Assembly: GCF_000720115.1 (NCBI RefSeq)
Contig: NZ_JOIR01000015.1
Coordinates: 1-64,000, forward strand
Length of the DNA: 64,000 nt
Origin: Streptomyces sp. NRRL F-2580
GTDB lineage: Bacteria > Actinomycetota > Actinomycetes > Streptomycetales > Streptomycetaceae
Reading direction: 5' to 3'
The number at the start of each line of letters is the position of its first letter. Position 1 is the stretch's first letter. The position numbers and the translations under genes were made by a program. Shown here piece after piece: positions 1 to 7,687 of the stretch. The notes beneath the pieces are model-generated. The model did no database searches and was not told where the DNA came from. It saw only the letters and a program-made list of their open reading frames with translations.

Positions 1-99
1 GACTGGCTCCACACCTACAATCACCACCGCGGACACACCGCCCTCGCAGGCAAACCACCCGCCAACCGCGTCCCCAACCTCACTGGGCAATACACCTAG
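1..99 (+). mobile_element. IS481-family transposase, C-terminal fragment (cut by window edge)
   Basis: The first 32 codons in frame 1 end at a TAG stop and read as the C-terminal tail of an IS481-type DDE transposase. The tail has a W-x-x-x-YNHHRGHTAL block followed by a KPPANRVPNL block, which is the usual end of this family. The rest of the gene lies left of the window, so its integrity cannot be judged. No terminal inverted repeat is obvious just downstream. Confidence 0.8.
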
Positions 100-136
100 G
101 CCCAGTCCGGGCGGTCTTCGTGGATCAGGCCGCGGG

Positions 137-158
137 TCCCCCGGCTACCGCTGGGAGG
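137..158. repeat. Imperfect palindromic intergenic repeat
   Basis: TCCCCCGGC and GCTGGGAGG flank a four-base loop and pair with one mismatch and two G-U pairs. The hairpin lies between the transposase tail and the VOC gene. From general familiarity, similar GGTAGC/CTCCCAG palindromes are scattered between genes in Streptomyces. Its role is unknown, and it could simply be a repeat or a weak terminator. Confidence 0.35.
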
Positions 159-297
159 TGCCCCCAGGTGCGGTGCATCGCAAGGCGGAGGAGCGCAGCT
201 CGTACTTGGCCGCACTCGCGCGCTCCGACAACGCGGCGAGGTGCCGTGCCCGACCCCGCGGGCCCGCGAAGACCGCCCGGACAGGGCCTGGGTGGGA

Positions 298-732
298 CTA
301 GTGCGAAACGCAGAGCTCGTTGCCCTCGGGGTCGGCGAGTGTTGTCCAGGTGCTGGGGCCCTGGTTGCCTTCGTGGAGGTGGCGGGCGCCCTTGGCGACG
401 AGGCGTTCGACGACGGCGCGCGGGTCGTCGTCGCCGGTGCGGACGTCGAGGTGGACCCGGTTCTTGACCGTCTTGGGTTCGGGGATGAACTGGAAGAGGA
501 TGCGGGGTGCGCGCTGCAGGCCCTCCGGGTGGCGGATGCCCGTGCCCACCTTCCAGACGAGGACGCCGTGGTGGGTCGTGGTGTCCGCCTCGGTCGCCTG
601 CCCTTCTTCGACCATGCGGCGGATGAACTTCTCGTCGCTGGGCTCCACTTCCCACCCCAGGGCGTCCGCCCACCAGTCGGCGAGCTCGTGCGGGTGGGCC
701 GAGTCGATGGTCACCTGGAATGTGTATGCCAT
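298..732 (-). CDS. VOC-family (glyoxalase-like) protein
   Basis: The 144-residue protein has the single-module vicinal-oxygen-chelate fold pattern: an N-terminal strand-helix unit (FQVTIDSAHPHELADWW, near residues 5-21), a central strand region with NRVHLDV, and a C-terminal LADPEGNELCV strand. This matches the 'glyoxalase-like domain' (Glyoxalase_6) proteins common in Streptomyces, whose substrates are mostly unknown. The HxxE-type metal ligands are not all clear, so no reaction is assigned. It stands alone on the minus strand. The ATG start is the only one that leaves the N-terminal strand intact. Confidence 0.8.
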   Translation of the reverse strand: MAYTFQVTIDSAHPHELADWWADALGWEVEPSDEKFIRRMVEEGQATEADTTTHHGVLVWKVGTGIRHPEGLQRAPRILFQFIPEPKTVKNRVHLDVRTGDDDPRAVVERLVAKGARHLHEGNQGPSTWTTLADPEGNELCVSH

Positions 733-1065
733 GCCGGGACCCTACTGAGGGGGTAGCGCGGCCGCCACCGGAACGGGTTCGCAGTACGAGGCCACGCCGG
801 GCTGCCCGGCCGGGGCGGGGACGATGGGGCCGACGCCGGTGAGGGCGGTCGCGGCGGGCAGCCGAGGCCGGCCTTGCGCGGGGTGCGGCCCTCGCCGCTG
901 CAGAGGTCGAGTCAGGACGGGGTGGCGGAACGGGCCGTGAGGTGGGCGACGGGGTCGAAGCCGAGCGCGCGGACATTGCTGTTGACGCCGGTGAGCCCGC
1001 CTTCACGGTTCATCGTGTTGTTCGCGACCACCGAGGTGCGTGCGCGGGCAGGAGGTGAGGCGTCG
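733..1065. other. Intergenic stretch; one possible 33-codon ORF
   Basis: No convincing gene is seen in these 333 bases. On the minus strand an ATG at 1013 opens a 33-codon ORF ending in TGA at 912. It has no good ribosome binding site and no family I recognise, so it may be a gene remnant. Confidence 0.4.
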
Positions 1066-2064
1066 TCATCGGGCCGTTGTCCCCGGGCCGGGCGGGCGCC
1101 CGGAGCCCAGGCGGGCGTTGAGGTGGGAGGCGAGCAGCGCGGCGAAGGTCAGCAGCCAGGCGCCCACCGCGATCCAGAGGAGGACCTCACCCAGCGGGCG
1201 CAGCCAGCCGATGCCGGCCGGGCCGGCCACCGAGAGGCAGGCCACGGAGGTCATGCCGAGCGGGAAGACGGTGGCCCAGCGCCGGATGTCGTAGCGGGGC
1301 CGCAGGTGGCGCAGTTCGGCGGTGAGGAGGACGACGTACCAGACGAGGGACAGGGCAAGGACGGCCAGGGTGACGTTGAGGAGCACCGTGTGCGCCGAAC
1401 CGGTCCACACGGGTGACGCCGTGAGCTTGGATCCGGCCAGGGCGGAGATGGAGAGCGCCCCGCCCGCGACCCAGTGGTCGCCCGCGCCGCCCACCACTTC
1501 GCGCAGGTCGAAGCGCAGGAAGGCGGCCACGTAGAGCACCAGCCCGAGGCAGAAGGCGACCAGCGCCGCCCGGGCCAGCCAGTCGTAGTCGCCGGCGTCG
1601 GCGAGGGCCGCCGCGAGGACGGCCAGGCCCTGGGTGGCCACGCAGCCGAGGAACGCCACCCCCGGCATCCGCCGCCTCCAGTGCCGTACGACGTTCAGCA
1701 GCAGCCCGGGCCAGAGCGCCGCGGCGAGCGCGAGCAGGGCGGCCGCCACGGTCTGCCATCCGAGCATGGAGAGCCGGGTGCCGATGACGGTGGTGGCGGC
1801 GACGGCAGTCAGCGCGGCCGGGGTGTCGGCCTCGGTGCGGAACCGCCCGCGGTCGCCCAGCAGCCGGGCCGTGAAGTCGGCGGCGAGCACGAGCCACAGG
1901 GCGACGGCGAGGACGAGGGCGACGAGCGAGGACGGCTCGTGTCCGGTCAGGTGCAGGCCGACGGAGATGATGCCCGCCGCCATGACGGCGGCTCCCGCCG
2001 CCGGCGGGAGTCCGATCCACCAGCCGCTGCCGGGAGGGATGCTCACCCCTCCAGCGGACCCCAC
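1066..2064 (-). CDS. TDT/SLAC1-family transporter (tellurite resistance / C4-dicarboxylate type)
   Basis: The 332-residue protein consists of about ten hydrophobic segments separated by short loops, the layout of the voltage-dependent anion channel / tellurite-resistance-dicarboxylate transporter (TDT) family. Recognisable family features are an early small-residue-rich helix (AAVMAAGIISVGLHL), repeated aromatic-rich helices, and a late segment WATVFPLGMTSVACLS near residues 248-263. Members move anions such as sulfite, malate or nitrate across the membrane, but the substrate cannot be read here. A GTG at 2064 gives the longest form. A second GTG at 2046 starts closer to the first membrane helix and is an alternative. 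The gene is monocistronic. Confidence 0.8.
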   Translation of the reverse strand: MGSAGGVSIPPGSGWWIGLPPAAGAAVMAAGIISVGLHLTGHEPSSLVALVLAVALWLVLAADFTARLLGDRGRFRTEADTPAALTAVAATTVIGTRLSMLGWQTVAAALLALAAALWPGLLLNVVRHWRRRMPGVAFLGCVATQGLAVLAAALADAGDYDWLARAALVAFCLGLVLYVAAFLRFDLREVVGGAGDHWVAGGALSISALAGSKLTASPVWTGSAHTVLLNVTLAVLALSLVWYVVLLTAELRHLRPRYDIRRWATVFPLGMTSVACLSVAGPAGIGWLRPLGEVLLWIAVGAWLLTFAALLASHLNARLGSGRPPGPGTTAR

Positions 2065-2208
2065 CGCTCCGCGCGGCGCCAGCGGACGGGGCCGACCGGC
2101 TCGCAGCGCCCCTCCGGGCGGCGCAAACCTTCTGCACGGAAGATCAACAGAGTCTGCACGCGATGCACATGCAGGGGCGCGGCCCGCTCCTAGGCTGGGG
2201 GAAGGCGA

Positions 2209-2249
2209 GGACCTGCCGGTCCGTCACAGGGGAACGGACCGGCAGGTCC
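2209..2249. terminator. Perfect 16-bp-stem hairpin (orphan terminator-like)
   Basis: GGACCTGCCGGTCCGT at 2209-2224 is matched by its exact reverse complement at 2234-2249 across a nine-base loop. No U-run follows on either strand. The nearest gene upstream is transcribed away from it, so it does not end any visible transcript. It may be the terminator of a lost gene or a structured RNA element. Confidence 0.6.
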
Positions 2250-2266
2250 CGATCCCCGCCCTCGCC

Positions 2267-2356
2267 GGGCTCCGCCCCACACCCCGCTCCTCAAACACGC
2301 AGCCGGATGGTACAGCTCAAAGATCGGGGCTCCGCCCCGCACCCCGCGCCTCAAAC
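2267..2356. repeat. Two copies of a 30-bp GC-rich intergenic repeat
   Basis: Copies at 2267-2296 and 2327-2356 share 28 of 30 bases. Each begins GGGCTCCGCCCC and ends CCTCAAAC. The GGGGCTCCGCCCC core is itself palindromic. I recognise this as a dispersed intergenic sequence found in many Streptomyces genomes. Confidence 0.7.
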
Positions 2357-2599
2357 GCCGGCGAGGCTGAATGGGTGCGGCGAGGCTGGATGGTGCGTCA
2401 GCACTGGATGGTGGGTCAGGGCTGAGGGATCGGGGCAGCCGCCGGTTGGGACGGGGGCGGGTGTGTGTCGGGGTGATCCCCGCAGGGCGTCGAACGCAAG
2501 GTGCCCAGACGCTCCGACCCCCCGACACGTTCGGCGCCCGAGGAGACGCCCCGGCGCGCGCCCGCCCCCGGCACAACCGGCCCCCACCCGACCCCGCCC

Positions 2600-2718
2600 G
2601 AGCGGCGCAGCCAACCCGCGGCGCAGCCAACCGCCCCCCACCCGCTCGGCCTCGGTGCAACCGGCCCGCCCGAAGCCCGGCCCGGCCCGGCCCGGCACGA
2701 GCGGCGCAGCCAACCCGC
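2600..2718. repeat. Direct repeat, 20 bp, copies 99 bp apart
   Basis: GAGCGGCGCAGCCAACCCGC occurs at 2600-2619 and again at 2699-2718. A partial third copy (GGCGCAGCCAAC) directly follows the first. The sequence between the copies is low-complexity and shows no gene. Confidence 0.55.
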
Positions 2719-2811
2719 AGCCGACCCGCGCGCCATCGGTCCGGCCTCGCGGAGGCGGGGTAGCGTCGGATCCCCTCGGCCAGTGGCCGAAACTCGCGCT
2801 TGCAAGGCCAC

Positions 2812-2830
2812 TTAGGCGTACCTAACCTTT
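2812..2830. promoter_or_regulatory. Probable iron box (DmdR1/IdeR operator)
   Basis: TTAGGCGTACCTAACCTTT matches 14 of 19 positions of the DmdR/IdeR palindrome as it appears, on the complementary strand, in the siderophore-cluster box at 59438-59456. It lies 66-84 bp before the DoxX start codon, a position where a repressor could block transcription. The match is partial, so binding is an inference. Confidence 0.5.
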
Positions 2831-2895
2831 GGCTCGCTCCGCTTGAGCATCGGCACGACTTCGGGACCCGTCCCCAACCGAAGGAGCCTCCCCCC

Positions 2896-3351
2896 GTGAA
2901 CACACGTCTCCACCATGCCCAGCCCTACGCCGTCGGCCTGTTCCGGATCGTCATCGGACTGCTGTTCGCCTCCCACGGCGCCGCCTCGCTCTTCGGCGTC
3001 CTCGGCGGCGCCCACGGCGGCGGCACGGTCGCCACCGGCACCTGGCCGGGGTGGTACGCCGCCGCGATCCAGCTCGTCGCCGGCGCCCTGGTCCTGCTGG
3101 GCCTCGGCACCCGGTCGGCCGCCTTCGTCGCCTCCGGTTCGATGGCGTACGCCTACTTCACCGTGCACCAGCCCGGTGCGCTCTGGCCGCTGCAGAACGG
3201 CGGCGAGGCCTCCGCGATGTTCTGCTGGGCCTTCCTCCTGCTGGTCTTCACCGGTCCCGGCGCCCTCGCCGTGGACGGGCTGTTCGCCTCCCGCCCGGCC
3301 ACGCCCTCCGGACGCCGCGACGAAGCCCGCACGGAGACCGTGACCGCCTGA
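2896..3351 (+). CDS. DoxX-family membrane protein
   Basis: The 151-residue protein has four hydrophobic segments (about residues 10-30, 50-70, 72-92 and 105-128) and the DoxX-family opening LFRIVIGLLFASHGAASLFG. A conserved aromatic block, YAYFTVHQPGALWPLQNGGE, precedes the last helix. DoxX proteins are small membrane subunits linked to redox and oxidative-stress tasks, but a precise function is not established here. A GTG start at 2896 is preceded by AAGGAG with good spacing. The gene is transcribed alone, and a probable iron box in its leader suggests control by DmdR1. Confidence 0.85.
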   Translation: MNTRLHHAQPYAVGLFRIVIGLLFASHGAASLFGVLGGAHGGGTVATGTWPGWYAAAIQLVAGALVLLGLGTRSAAFVASGSMAYAYFTVHQPGALWPLQNGGEASAMFCWAFLLLVFTGPGALAVDGLFASRPATPSGRRDEARTETVTA

Positions 3352-3409
3352 GGAATCGTGCCTCCTCTCGGCCCGGCTTCACCGTCACCCGCTCCGGCGC
3401 CCGGGCCCC

Positions 3410-4108
3410 TCATCGGGGCGCCGCGACCAGCCCCATCTCGTAGGCCGTGATGACGAGTTGGACGCGGTCCCGGGCGCCGAGCTTGGTGAACAGCCGCGAC
3501 ACGTGCGATTTGGCCGTGGCGGCCGAGATGAACAGCTCCTCGGCTATCTCGCCGTTCGAGCGGCCCCGCCCCACCAGGGTCAGGACCTCCCGCTCGCGCT
3601 CGGTGATACCGGCCACGGACCGCAGGACCGGCTCCGCCGCCGGGGGCCCCGGCCGTCGGACGAAGTCCGCGATCAGCCGGCGCGTCACGCCCGGCGCGAT
3701 CAGGGCGTCTCCGGCGGCGACGACCCTGATCGCCGCGAGGATCTCCTCCAGGGCCATGTCCTTCACGGCGAAGCCGCTCGCGCCGGCGCGCAGCGCCCCG
3801 TAGACGTGCTCGTCCTCGTCGAAGGTGGTCAGGACGAGGATCCTGACGGACTCGGTCCCGCCCGCGCCGGCGCCCTCGGTGATGAGCCGGGTGGCCTCGA
3901 TGCCATCCATGCCGGGCATGCGGATGTCCATCACGACCACGTCGGGGCGCAGTTCCGCGGCGAGGCGCACCGCCTCCGAGCCCGTACCGGCCTCGCCGAC
4001 GACCTCCAGGTCGGCGGTGTCCGCGATCAGCACGCGCAGGCCGGAGCGGACCAACGGCTGGTCGTCGACGAGCAGTACGCGGACCGGCCCCGCGGGAGCC
4101 CCGGTCAT
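3410..4108 (-). CDS. NarL/FixJ-family response regulator
   Basis: Residues 9-125 form a receiver domain with the acidic pair D15/D16, phosphoacceptor Asp61 (in VVVMDIRMPG) and the switch Thr and Lys (LTTFDEDE, VKDMALEE). Residues about 165-228 form a LuxR-type helix-turn-helix, ITEREREVLTLVGRGRSNGE followed by SAATAKSHVSRLFTKL. The protein is 232 residues, a normal length. Its start overlaps the stop of the sensor kinase by 4 bp (ATGA), so the two are translationally coupled and form one two-component system. The targets are not evident. The divergent ABC ATPase gene nearby is one possibility. Confidence 0.93.
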   Translation of the reverse strand: MTGAPAGPVRVLLVDDQPLVRSGLRVLIADTADLEVVGEAGTGSEAVRLAAELRPDVVVMDIRMPGMDGIEATRLITEGAGAGGTESVRILVLTTFDEDEHVYGALRAGASGFAVKDMALEEILAAIRVVAAGDALIAPGVTRRLIADFVRRPGPPAAEPVLRSVAGITEREREVLTLVGRGRSNGEIAEELFISAATAKSHVSRLFTKLGARDRVQLVITAYEMGLVAAPR

Positions 4109-5460
4109 CGGGCCTCGCCCTCACCCTCGGCCACCGCGGCCGGCGCGCTGACCGGGGCCGACACCGGGACCGACACCGGCTGTGACACCGGCACCGCAAC
4201 GGGCACCCCAACGGGCACCGCCACGGGCAGCTGCAGGGCCGCCTCGATCCGGAATCCACCGCCGGGACGGGGCCCGGCACTGAACCGGCCGTGCAGCAGA
4301 CTCACCCGCTCGCGCATCCCGGTGATGCCGAATCCCGTGCTCCCGATGCCCTCGGGCGTTCCGCGCCCGTCGTCGACGACCTCCACGGTCAGCTCCTGTT
4401 CCCCGTATCCGATGGTGACCCGGCAGTGCCCGGTGCCGGCGTGGCGTACCACGTTGGTCAGCGCCTCCTGCACGATGCGGTACGCCGACAGGTCGATGTC
4501 GGAGGGGAGTTGGCACTCCTCCCCCTCCCGCCGTACGTCGACCCGTACTCCGGCGGCGGCGGTCGTGGCCACCAGGGATCCGAGCTCCGCGAGTCCGGGT
4601 GCGGGGCCGAGCGGTGCCTGCTCGCGGAGCCCGTCCGGCTGTGCCTGGCGGAGCGCGACCAGCGTACGCCGAAGGCCCGACAGGGTCTCGCGGCTGATGG
4701 TCTCGATGGCCCGCAGGGCGGCGCGGGCCTCGACCGGCTGTGTCTCGATGACCCGGCTGCCCACACCGGCCTGGATGGCGATCACGCCGACGCTGTGGGC
4801 GACCATGTCGTGCAACTCACGTGCGATGCGCAGCCGTTCCGCGGTCACGGCCTCGGAGACCTCCTTGGTCCGCAGTTCCACCGTGTGCTCCCGGCGCTCA
4901 CGGAACCGCAGGCCGGTCATGCAGACGGCGCCCAGGGACAGGGAGCCGATCAGGCCGGTGCTCATCATGTCGTAGGGCCCGACCGACAGCAGTCCGACGG
5001 CCGGGAGCTCGACGGCGACCACCATGGCGGTGGCGATGAGCCCGTCCCGCCGGGAGCGGGTGGCGACGATGTAGCCGAGCACGAGGTCCGAGGCCATGAA
5101 CACCAGGAACCGCCCCGGGCTGTGGTCCCTGGCGGCGCCCGCGACGAGCATGCCTCCGAGGAGGGTCAGGGTCAGCGCCAGCAGCGGCCGGCGCCGCAGC
5201 AGTCCGACGAGCGGGGTCACGGCCAGCAGCAGCACCGCCCCGAGGAGGGGCCCGGCCGCGTAGGGGACGCCGCCGATCAGCAGGCCCGGGACGAGGAGGT
5301 AGAGGACGGCTCCACCCCATGCCGCGAGGGCCGACGCCGGCTTCGGCCCGGGGCCGTCGGCGCGCTGTACGCGCCGCTCGGGGTCCTGCACACGCTCGTC
5401 GGCGAACTCGACGCTCTCGGCGCGCTTCGTGCTCTTCGCATTCCTGGGTGGGATATCCAT
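4105..5460 (-). CDS. Sensor histidine kinase, HisKA_3 (NarL-partner) type
   Basis: The N-terminal half has about five membrane segments (residues 48-175). A HisKA_3 dimerization domain follows with ERLRIARELHDMVAHS, where His217 is the phosphoacceptor. A HATPase_c domain with N-box QEALTNVVRHA and G-boxes DDGRG and GFGITGMRERV completes the enzyme. The ATG at 5460 is preferred over an upstream start because it begins just before the charged cytoplasmic tail. The last 40 residues are odd: a run of Pro-Val pairs (PVAVPVGVPVAVPV and on) encoded by short tandem DNA repeats, not part of the kinase fold. Confidence 0.9.
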   Translation of the reverse strand: MDIPPRNAKSTKRAESVEFADERVQDPERRVQRADGPGPKPASALAAWGGAVLYLLVPGLLIGGVPYAAGPLLGAVLLLAVTPLVGLLRRRPLLALTLTLLGGMLVAGAARDHSPGRFLVFMASDLVLGYIVATRSRRDGLIATAMVVAVELPAVGLLSVGPYDMMSTGLIGSLSLGAVCMTGLRFRERREHTVELRTKEVSEAVTAERLRIARELHDMVAHSVGVIAIQAGVGSRVIETQPVEARAALRAIETISRETLSGLRRTLVALRQAQPDGLREQAPLGPAPGLAELGSLVATTAAAGVRVDVRREGEECQLPSDIDLSAYRIVQEALTNVVRHAGTGHCRVTIGYGEQELTVEVVDDGRGTPEGIGSTGFGITGMRERVSLLHGRFSAGPRPGGGFRIEAALQLPVAVPVGVPVAVPVSQPVSVPVSAPVSAPAAVAEGEGEAR

Positions 5461-5592
5461 GCCGCGACGGTAACCAGCGGGCCCGCGGGCGGACATCGGC
5501 CCCCGGGCTTACACCCCCGGGTGGAGGCGCCCCCGTCCTTGCCGCCGACGGCCCGATGTCCGCGGGCCGGGTCTCCCGGCAGGGTTGGCCAG

Positions 5593-6555
5593 GTGATCGA
5601 GGTCAAGGAACTCACCAAGATGTACGGCGGCCGGCCCGCCGTCGACCGCCTGTCCCTCACGGCCGGGCCGGGGACGGTCACGGCGGTGCTCGGCCCCGCC
5701 GGGTCCGGCAAGACCAGCGCGCTGCGGCTGATCCTGGGACTGGACTCCCCCACCGCGGGCACGGTCACCGTGTGCGGGGTCCCGCCGCGTGGCCGCCCGC
5801 GGAGCCCGCACCAGATCGGGGCGCTGCCCGAGCCGGCCGCCCTGCGCGGCCGGCGCACCGCGCGGGCGTTCCTTCGGGCGCTGGCCCGCGAGCACGGCAT
5901 CGGGTCCGGCCGGGTGGCCGAAGTCCTGGCGGAGACGGGCCTGTCGCGGGAGCCGCGGCGGCGCGTGGCGACGTACTCCCCCGCGATGCGGCAGCGGCTG
6001 CGCATCGCCGTCGCGCTGCTCGGGGATCCGCCCGTGCTGCTGCTCGACGAGCCGCTGGCCGGTCTGGACGCCGAGGGGGTGCGGTGGGCCCGGCGGCTCC
6101 TGCGCACGCTGGCCGCGGAGGGCCGTACGGTCGCGATCACCGGCGAGCGCGCCGCGGAGGCGGCGGACACCGCCGACCGGATCGTCGTCCTCGGGCGGGG
6201 CCGGGTGGTCGCCGCGCAGTCCTCGGACGAGTTCGCCGCGCGGGGCGCCGCGGCCCGGGTCGTGGTGGGCACTCCGCACTGCGCCGAGCTGGCCACCGTA
6301 CTGGCGGGTGAGGGCGCCACGGTCGTCCGGGCCCGCCTGTCGGGGGCCGGGCGGCTCGCCGTGACCGGCATGACGGCGGAACGAGTCGGCGCGCTCGCCA
6401 CCGAGCACGGCATCGTGGTGCTCGAACTCGACACCCGCAGACCCTCGTTGGAAGAGGTGCTGGACGAGCTCGCCGCCGGCGCCCGAGGGTACGTCCGCCC
6501 CGGCGAGGACGCTCACGAGCCGGGTCCGGCCGGGCCGGGTCGGGAGATAGCCTGA
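5593..6555 (+). CDS. ABC transporter ATP-binding protein (drug/peptide-export type), orphan
   Basis: The 320-residue protein has one nucleotide-binding domain: Walker A GPAGSGKTSALRL near residue 38, Walker B PVLLLDEPLAGLD and an H-loop-like region. The signature is degenerate, YSPAMRQRLRIA instead of LSGGQ. After residue 220 comes the extra domain typical of BcrA/CcmA-like multidrug ATPases, ending with LEEVLDEL. Such ATPases work with a separate permease, but none is adjacent. GTG at 5593 is chosen because VKELTKMYGG follows directly. The kinase gene on the other strand is divergent, which suggests the two-component system may control it. Confidence 0.85.
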   Translation: MIEVKELTKMYGGRPAVDRLSLTAGPGTVTAVLGPAGSGKTSALRLILGLDSPTAGTVTVCGVPPRGRPRSPHQIGALPEPAALRGRRTARAFLRALAREHGIGSGRVAEVLAETGLSREPRRRVATYSPAMRQRLRIAVALLGDPPVLLLDEPLAGLDAEGVRWARRLLRTLAAEGRTVAITGERAAEAADTADRIVVLGRGRVVAAQSSDEFAARGAAARVVVGTPHCAELATVLAGEGATVVRARLSGAGRLAVTGMTAERVGALATEHGIVVLELDTRRPSLEEVLDELAAGARGYVRPGEDAHEPGPAGPGREIA

Positions 6556-6559
6556 GCGC

Positions 6560-7192
6560 GTGGACGAACTGGGCGGGGTGGAGATCGTCGGTTTCGCGGA
6601 CGCCGAAGCGTTCGAGGGCTGGCTCGCCGAGCACCACACGCGGCACGAGGGCGTATGGATCAAGGTGGCCAAGAAGAAGTCCGGCATCCCGTCGGTCACC
6701 GATGACGAGTTGGTCGACATCGGGCTGTGCTACGGCTGGATCTCCGGCCAGCGGCGCGCCCTCGACGAGCTCCACTACCTGCAGCGCTACGTGCCGCGCC
6801 GCCCCAAGAGCCTGTGGTCCCGGGTGAACGTGGACAAGGTGGCGGCGCTGACGGCCGGGGGGCGGATGCGCGAGCCCGGGCTCGCCGAGGTGCGCAGGGC
6901 GCAGGCGGACGGGCGGTGGGCGAGTGCCTACGCGTCGCAGAGCACCGCGGTGGTGCCGCTCGACCTCGCGGCGGCCCTCGACGCGGATCCCGAAGCCCGG
7001 AAGGCGTTCGATGCGCTCGACAAGACCGGGCGCTACCAGCTGGTCCTGCCGTTGCTCCAGGCCCTCACGCCGGAGAGCCGGAAGGCCCGGCTCGGCAAGG
7101 CCCTGCGCACCCTGACCGCGGACCAGGCGGAATCCTCCGGGGGGAGGGGAAAGGCGTCAGGCCCGGCCTCCCCGGGGGGAAGCCAGGCCTGA
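6560..7192 (+). CDS. YdeI/OmpD-associated family protein
   Basis: The 210-residue protein shows the YdeI family pattern: FEGWLAEHHTRHEGVWIKVAKK at the N-terminus, then a strongly conserved block DIGLCYGWISGQRRALD near residues 55-70, the FxPRRPKSLWSRVN-like segment, and a helical C-terminal region. Family members include bacteriocin-protection proteins, but their biochemical activity is unsettled. The GTG start lies 4 bp after the ABC ATPase stop, so the two genes are probably cotranscribed. The last 25 residues are Gly/Ser-rich and likely disordered. Confidence 0.8.
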   Translation: MDELGGVEIVGFADAEAFEGWLAEHHTRHEGVWIKVAKKKSGIPSVTDDELVDIGLCYGWISGQRRALDELHYLQRYVPRRPKSLWSRVNVDKVAALTAGGRMREPGLAEVRRAQADGRWASAYASQSTAVVPLDLAAALDADPEARKAFDALDKTGRYQLVLPLLQALTPESRKARLGKALRTLTADQAESSGGRGKASGPASPGGSQA

Positions 7193-7224
7193 CGGAGACC
7201 GGAGCCGCAGGTCAGAGCCGCGGG

Positions 7225-7629
7225 TCAGGACTCCTGTCCGCGGGCCTTCTCGGCCCGCTCCGCGTTCTTCTCCTTGATCCGGACCGCTTCCTTGCGGACC
7301 TCGGCCTGGGTGGCGCGCTCCTTCTGCAGCCACTCGGGAGATTCCTGCTTCAGCGCTTCGATCTGCTCGGTGGTGAGGGGCTCGGTGACTCCTCCGCGGG
7401 CGAGGCCGGCGATGGACACGCCCAGCTTGGCCGCGACCACCGGCCGGGGGTGCGGACCGTTGCGGCGCAGCTCCTGCAGCCACTCGGGCGGATCGGCCTG
7501 GAGCGCACTCAATTCACTGCGCGAGACGACACCCTCCTGGAACTCGGCGGGGGTGGCCTCGAGGTACACGCCCAGCTTCTTCGCCGCGGTCGCGGGCTTC
7601 ATCGTCTGGGTGTTCTGGTGCGACGTCAT
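7225..7629 (-). CDS. DUF5997 family protein
   Basis: The 134-residue protein contains two similar motifs, PPEWLQELRRNGPHPRP near residue 46 and SPEWLQKERATQAEVRKEA near residue 97, each following a SELSALQ- or TEQIEALK-type helix. This matches the actinobacterial DUF5997 family. The C-terminus is a charged helix rich in Lys, Arg and Glu. No enzymatic motif is visible. It is divergent from the LysR-substrate-domain gene at 7688 with a 58-bp shared promoter gap, an arrangement I recall as common in Streptomyces, so the two may act together. Confidence 0.8.
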   Translation of the reverse strand: MTSHQNTQTMKPATAAKKLGVYLEATPAEFQEGVVSRSELSALQADPPEWLQELRRNGPHPRPVVAAKLGVSIAGLARGGVTEPLTTEQIEALKQESPEWLQKERATQAEVRKEAVRIKEKNAERAEKARGQES

Positions 7630-7687
7630 GGTGTCAAGAGTATCGAGCGTGTGCGCTACCTCCGACCACGCCGGGTAACCTGGCGGG

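Larger units (their letters stand above)
2065..2895. other. 830-bp gene-free gap rich in repeats
   Basis: No credible coding sequence is present. Long open frames here have Pro/Arg/Ala-only composition typical of GC-rich noncoding DNA. The gap holds a perfect 16-bp-stem hairpin, two copies of a 30-bp repeat, two copies of a 20-bp repeat 99 bp apart and, at its right end, a probable iron box and the leader of the DoxX gene. Confidence 0.6.

Noticed and set aside
2351..2713. Minus-strand open frame in the repeat-rich gap
   Set aside because: Ala/Gly/Arg-only composition generated by GC repeats, with no ribosome site.
2600..2718. Could the direct repeats be a CRISPR array?
   Set aside because: Only two full copies, a 79-bp low-complexity spacer, no cas genes, and the repeat is not palindromic.
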